8,401 nt of DNA from JAABYT01 sp041581935 (GTDB lineage Bacteria > Pseudomonadota > Gammaproteobacteria > HK1), in assembly GCA_041581935.1 (NCBI GenBank), contig JBFICP010000140.1, forward strand, positions 1 to 8,401. Direction: 5' to 3'. Positions 5,565 through 8,401 of the stretch are shown here, in pieces (within the stretch, counting starts at the first letter, position 1; each line of letters begins with the position of its first letter). The notes under the pieces were generated by a model. It had not been told where the DNA came from and did no database searches. It worked only from the letters and a program-made list of their open reading frames with translations. Made by a program: the position numbers and the translations under genes.

Positions 5565-6665
5565 GTGAAACTCGGGCTTTTCATGATGCCGCTGCACCGC
5601 CCGGAAAAGGAATGGTCCCGGGCGCTCGCCGAGGATCGCGAGGCCATCGTGCTTGCCGAGCGCCTTGGCTATACGGAGGCCTGGGTTGGTGAGCACTTCT
5701 CCACCAAGGCCGAGCAGATCCCTTCGCCGATGATGTTTCTGGCGAGCGTGATCGAAGCGACGCGTGACATCCGTCTGGGCACCGGTGTGGTCAATCTTCC
5801 CCACCACCACCCCGTCGTCGTGGCGAGCGAAGCGGCGCTGTTCGACCAGCTGAGCGGCGGTCGGCTGCTGCTCGGTGTCGGGCCGGGCGGATTGATGAGC
5901 GACGGGGAGCTGTTCGGTCACGAGGACATGACCGAGCGCTATCGAATCGCTATGGAATCCCTCGACGTCATATTGCGACTGTGGCGCGAGGACGCGCCGC
6001 TGCGAATCGAAGGCCGGCACTGGAATGTCACCATGGAGCGCGAGGTCTGGCCGCAGGCCGGTGTCGGCCGGTTTGCCAAACCGTTGCAGAAGCCGCACCC
6101 ACCCATCGCCATGGCAATGGTCGGACCCGGCGGCCCCACGGCCGCGTTCATCGCGGAGCGGGATTTCATTCCCATCTCGGCCAACTTCGTGCCCGTGGAG
6201 AACATCGAGGCTCAGAAACACGCCTACGCGGAAGCACGCGACAATCTCGATCGACCGGAGAATCTGGATATCTGGCGCGTGTGTCGCAATATTCTCGTCA
6301 CGAGAAGCGACGCCGAAGCGCAAGCCCTCGTCGACGATCCCGATGGCACACTCGCTTTCTACTTCCGGTATCTGCGCGGCGTTCGCCGTATCGCGGACTT
6401 TCGTGATCGACAGGATGCCCCGGTGGAAACCCTCAACGCGTTGCTGGAAGTCGACCAGGCGCTCACCGATTGCGTCATTGCCGGCTCGGCGAAAACCGTG
6501 ACGGATCGTCTCGTTGCGCTCGTCGATCGCCTGGGTCCCTTCGGCACGCTGGTAACGGTGGGGCACGACTGGGACGAAGCGGGTACCTGGCAGGAATCCA
6601 TGCGCATGCTGGCAGAGGACGTGATGCCGACGGTCAGCCAGCATGCGGGAACGCTGGCCAATTGA
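5565..6665 (+). CDS. LLM class (luciferase-like) flavin-dependent monooxygenase
   Basis: A 366-residue bacterial luciferase-family TIM barrel, a normal length. Family marks in order are MKLGLFMMPLHRP, AERLGYTEAWVGEH (32-45), IRLGTGVVNLPHHHPVVVA (about 70-88), FDQLSGGRLLLGVGPGG (about 93-109) and a GGPTAAFIAERDFIPIS barrel segment. The C-terminal part has FGTLVTVGHDW. Such enzymes use reduced FMN from a separate reductase and O2 to hydroxylate, cleave or desulfonate small molecules; no reductase gene is visible here. The start is GTG 5565, because the conserved KLGLFMMPLH begins there, with a weak GAGAAG 7 bases upstream. It follows the CmcJ-like gene by 31 bases and is part of the same operon. 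The substrate is not predictable from sequence alone. Confidence 0.92.
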   Translation: MKLGLFMMPLHRPEKEWSRALAEDREAIVLAERLGYTEAWVGEHFSTKAEQIPSPMMFLASVIEATRDIRLGTGVVNLPHHHPVVVASEAALFDQLSGGRLLLGVGPGGLMSDGELFGHEDMTERYRIAMESLDVILRLWREDAPLRIEGRHWNVTMEREVWPQAGVGRFAKPLQKPHPPIAMAMVGPGGPTAAFIAERDFIPISANFVPVENIEAQKHAYAEARDNLDRPENLDIWRVCRNILVTRSDAEAQALVDDPDGTLAFYFRYLRGVRRIADFRDRQDAPVETLNALLEVDQALTDCVIAGSAKTVTDRLVALVDRLGPFGTLVTVGHDWDEAGTWQESMRMLAEDVMPTVSQHAGTLAN

Positions 6666-6681
6666 AACCGTGCCAGGCCAC

Positions 6682-7350
6682 ATGCGGCCCGCACTGATCA
6701 CCTTCGACGCCTACGCGGCGCTCGCCGACTACCGTTCATCGCTGTTGCCGGTCGTCGCCGGCATTCCCGGGCTCGAAGCCGACCACGCGTCCGACTTTCT
6801 CGAGCTCTGGCGCACACGTCAGCTCGCGGTGGCGGCGCTCAGTAACGCGCTGGAGCGGGGACGAATTCCGTTTCGGCAATGCACCGCCCTGGCCCTCGAC
6901 GACGCATTGAATCGTTACGGGCTCGATCCGGATGCATCGGCGCGCGAAGCGCTGGTGCACGCCTGGTACCCCCTCGAACCATGGCCCGAGGCGGGGGCGG
7001 TGCTGGCCGAGCTGGCGGCGAGAGGCTTTCGCCTGGCAATCCTCTCGAACGGTGATCGGGACATGCTCGAGGCGATCGCGGCCCGGTTCGAGACACGCTT
7101 CGAGTGCATTTTTTCCAGCGAGCAGTGCGGTGCATACAAGCCGCATGGCAGCGTCTATGCGCTGCCCGCCCGCGAGCTCGGAATCAACGACTATCTGCAC
7201 GTGGCCGGAAGTGCCAACGACGTCATCGGCGCCAAGGCAGCCGGCATTTCCTGCTACTGGAGCAACCGCCAGGGCGATCGCGTGGTGCTTCCGCAGTTCG
7301 CGCCCGACCACGAGGGATCGAACCTGACCGGCCTTCTCGATTTTCTTTGA
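6682..7350 (+). CDS. Haloacid dehalogenase-like (HAD type II) hydrolase with altered active site
   Basis: A 222-residue HAD protein. Nucleophile D9 sits in ITFDAYAAL, with Y11 at the position where phosphatases have a second Asp, as in L-2-haloacid dehalogenases. A cap follows with WRTRQL (43-48), then motif II AILSNGD (S122), motif III AYKP (K153) and motif IV SANDVIGAKAAG (D180), then CYWSNRQG. These match the dehalogenase subgroup over phosphatases. The Thr that usually follows the nucleophile (DxYGTL) is Ala here (DAYAAL), WRxKQLEY has become WRTRQLAV, and the usual SSN..D before GAK is GSAND, so genuine haloacid activity is uncertain. ATG 6682 is preferred because family members start 5-8 residues before the nucleophile; ATG 6643 and GTG 6670 are in-frame alternatives, and 6643 would overlap the flavin enzyme gene. 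Last gene of the operon. Confidence 0.85.
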   Translation: MRPALITFDAYAALADYRSSLLPVVAGIPGLEADHASDFLELWRTRQLAVAALSNALERGRIPFRQCTALALDDALNRYGLDPDASAREALVHAWYPLEPWPEAGAVLAELAARGFRLAILSNGDRDMLEAIAARFETRFECIFSSEQCGAYKPHGSVYALPARELGINDYLHVAGSANDVIGAKAAGISCYWSNRQGDRVVLPQFAPDHEGSNLTGLLDFL

Positions 7351-7522
7351 CCATCCGTCTTTTTGGGGGAGCGCGCCCGCTTTTACAGGAAGCGGCAAGC
7401 GCCTGTCTCGGGCGATTCGTTACATTTGAAACAAGACGTGCCCGCCGTAGACATCAAGCGGAAATCTGCAATCGGCACACTCGTACTCCATGGGCACTGC
7501 CCAAAACATTCACCTTGTCAAT

Positions 7523-7526
7523 GGAG
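7523..7526 (+). promoter_or_regulatory. Ribosome binding site GGAG supporting the DUF1127 start at 7535
   Basis: GGAG lies 8 bases before ATG 7535. The in-frame ATG at 7490 has no purine-rich site before it. Confidence 0.6.
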
Positions 7527-7534
7527 TCGAGAAG

Positions 7535-7978
7535 ATGAGATTCGAGCAACCAGTGAGCAATGTCGCAGCGCGTTTCCCAGAGCTCAGGGTTCATGTCAAC
7601 GCGCCAACCGTTGCCCGTTCGTTCGGCGAGGAGATCGCGGACGGCGTCGCCCGCGGGCGCCGATTGCACGGGCGGTATTGGAGGCAAGTCGTCAGGGCGT
7701 CGATCATTCGGCCCGTCGCCGCCTTCGTGGGTCATGCCGTCAGGCTGGCCACCCGCTCGGTGAGCGGGTTCAAAAAGGAATCGGCGCGCCGGCAAACCAT
7801 CCGGGAGCTGCGCGCGTTGTCCGACCATGTCCTGCGCGATATCGGCATCGAGCGCAGCCACATTCCGCTCATAGCCACCGCGCTTGTGTACGACGATCCG
7901 CGGGCCGGGTCGGCGGCTGCCGCATCACCCGCGGCCGACGTGGCGCAGGCGACGTTCGAGCGCGCGCGCGCCGCCTGA
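7535..7978 (+). CDS. DUF1127 domain protein with long N-terminal extension
   Basis: A 147-residue protein. The DUF1127 segment lies at about residues 85-112: RQTIRELRALSDHVLRDIGI then ERSHIPLIA, with the family-typical L..LSD..L.DIG..R..I pattern and many Arg. DUF1127 proteins are usually only 40-70 residues and basic. Studied ones in alphaproteobacteria act in RNA binding/turnover and in phosphate, carbon or stress responses; CcaF1 of Rhodobacter binds RNA. Here about 84 residues precede the domain, including a basic helix (ARGRRLHGRYWRQVVRASII, about 39-58), and an Ala-rich tail of some 25 residues follows it. A small RNA-binding regulator is the likeliest role, as an inference. It starts 184 bases after the enzyme operon, so it is probably transcribed separately, although no convincing promoter was found. 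Confidence 0.82.
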   Translation: MRFEQPVSNVAARFPELRVHVNAPTVARSFGEEIADGVARGRRLHGRYWRQVVRASIIRPVAAFVGHAVRLATRSVSGFKKESARRQTIRELRALSDHVLRDIGIERSHIPLIATALVYDDPRAGSAAAASPAADVAQATFERARAA

Positions 7979-8004
7979 GGCGGCCCACACGAGAGCGGGC
8001 GATC

Positions 8005-8020
8005 GGCTCCTCCGGGAGCC
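8005..8020 (+). terminator. Small hairpin after the DUF1127 gene
   Basis: GGCTCC (8005-8010) and GGAGCC (8015-8020) are perfect arms around a TCCG loop, of the stable UNCG kind in RNA, starting 26 bases after the stop codon. There is no T-run after it, so termination is possible but not demonstrated by sequence. Confidence 0.3.
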
Positions 8021-8079
8021 TGGTGCGGGACGACGACCGCTGCCGAGCCGGGCACGGGCGGGGACGCCCCGATGACGTT

Positions 8080-8092
8080 GATCCCGCGGATC
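8080..8092. promoter_or_regulatory. Inverted repeat GATCC-CGC-GGATC upstream of the FAD oxidoreductase
   Basis: Perfect 5-base arms with a 3-base centre, 45 bases before ATG 8138. It could be an operator, but a repeat this short in GC-rich DNA may occur by chance. It would lie inside the gene if translation began at the in-frame ATG 8072. Confidence 0.2.
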
Positions 8093-8137
8093 GGAACGTG
8101 CAAGCTGCGCCGTCGGTCCTGCGCCGAGCCTCGCACC

Positions 8138-8401
8138 ATGTCCATCGTCACCGAAGCCACACCCGTCGCTTTCTCCAATCGCCTGCCGGAGGCGGCCGAT
8201 GTCGTCGTCGTCGGCGCCGGTATCGTCGGAACGTCGGCGGCTTATTTTCTGGCGGAGCGTGGTGCCAAGGTGCTCCTATGTGAGAAGGGGCGCGTAGCGG
8301 GCGAGCAGTCGAGCCGAAACTGGGGCTGGGTGCGCCAGCAGGGGCGGGATTGGGCCGAACTTCCGATCATGATGGAATCGAATCGGATTTGGCGCGAGCT
8401 G
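8138..8401 (+). CDS. FAD-dependent oxidoreductase (DAO family), 3'-truncated by window edge
   Basis: The first 88 codons are visible. After a short leader comes the Rossmann strand ADVVVVGAGIVGTSAAYFLA with GAGIVG (26-31), and VLLCEKG with the ribose-binding Glu at residue 49. Then SSRNWGWVRQQGRDWAELPIM follows, a stretch common in the DAO/glycine-oxidase-like group that oxidises amines or amino acids. Substrate and any partner domain lie beyond the window. ATG 8138 fits family N-termini but has no good ribosome binding site; ATG 8072 in the same frame, after GGGGA, would add 22 basic residues that do not look family-like. It follows the DUF1127 gene by 159 bases on the same strand and could serve the same metabolism as the upstream enzyme operon, but nothing here proves it. 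Confidence 0.88.
   Translation, partial: MSIVTEATPVAFSNRLPEAADVVVVGAGIVGTSAAYFLAERGAKVLLCEKGRVAGEQSSRNWGWVRQQGRDWAELPIMMESNRIWREL

Noticed and set aside
4637..5647. 336-residue minus-strand frame
   Set aside because: Antisense of the CmcJ-like gene; no coherent domain.
5433..6701. 422-residue minus-strand frame, the longest open frame in the window
   Set aside because: Antisense of the luciferase-like monooxygenase; long only because of high GC and few stops.
7365..7384. Possible terminator after the HAD gene (GGG...CCC followed by TTTT)
   Set aside because: The stem is only three base pairs with a six-base loop, too weak to call.
7426..7453. TTGAAA and TAGACA with 16-base spacing as a promoter for the DUF1127 gene
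   Set aside because: The -10 matches only 3 of 6 positions and no supporting feature was found.
8072..8137. Upstream in-frame ATG 8072 as the start of the FAD oxidoreductase
   Set aside because: The extra 22 residues are Arg/Cys-rich and unlike family N-termini; kept only as an alternative.
7363..8283. 306-residue + strand frame spanning the DUF1127 gene and the start of the FAD gene
   Set aside because: Arg-rich off-frame reading; DUF1127 and the FAD-binding motif are both read in other frames with recognisable motifs.

Overview
The window is GC-rich bacterial chromosome with mostly short intergenic gaps. Pyruvate kinase, an outer-membrane beta-barrel protein with a signal peptide and C-terminal Phe, an HdeD-family membrane protein and a DUF1127 protein together point to a proteobacterium. 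The sequence does not fix the class; a gamma- or alphaproteobacterial or related uncultured lineage would fit. No tRNA, rRNA, CRISPR array, insertion sequence or phage gene was seen.

Layout. Positions 1-1058 hold the 3' three quarters of pyruvate kinase (+). Convergent to it, across a very strong GC hairpin, lies the most unusual gene here (1119-1574, -). It encodes a 151-residue protein with a histone-H1-like Lys/Ala tail, a short perfect heptad coiled coil and a collagen-like Gly-X-Y tract, with no signal peptide. Its upstream region is AT-rich and carries a promoter candidate, phased TTTCGCA repeats and a 5'-UTR hairpin, followed by about 600 bases with no convincing gene. Next come an outer-membrane beta-barrel protein (2279-2917, +) and an HdeD/DUF308 membrane protein (2933-3502, -). 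These two converge on a second GC hairpin that overlaps both gene ends.

Divergent from hdeD is a tight four-gene operon (3620-7350, +) behind a reasonable sigma-70 promoter. It encodes a stand-alone MetE C-terminal-type zinc methyltransferase, a CmcJ/NvfI-type putative Fe oxygenase, a luciferase-like flavin monooxygenase and a haloacid-dehalogenase-like hydrolase. Gaps are 24, 31 and 16 bases. The set looks like a small-molecule pathway (oxygenation, flavin oxidation, hydrolysis, and alkyl transfer to or from a thiol), but the substrate cannot be read from the sequence. A DUF1127 protein with a long N-terminal extension (7535-7978) and the first 88 codons of a DAO-type FAD oxidoreductase (8138 to the window end) follow on the same strand. 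The oxidoreductase could belong to the same metabolism.

The best candidates for something undescribed are the histone-tail/coiled-coil/collagen chimera and the four-enzyme operon.
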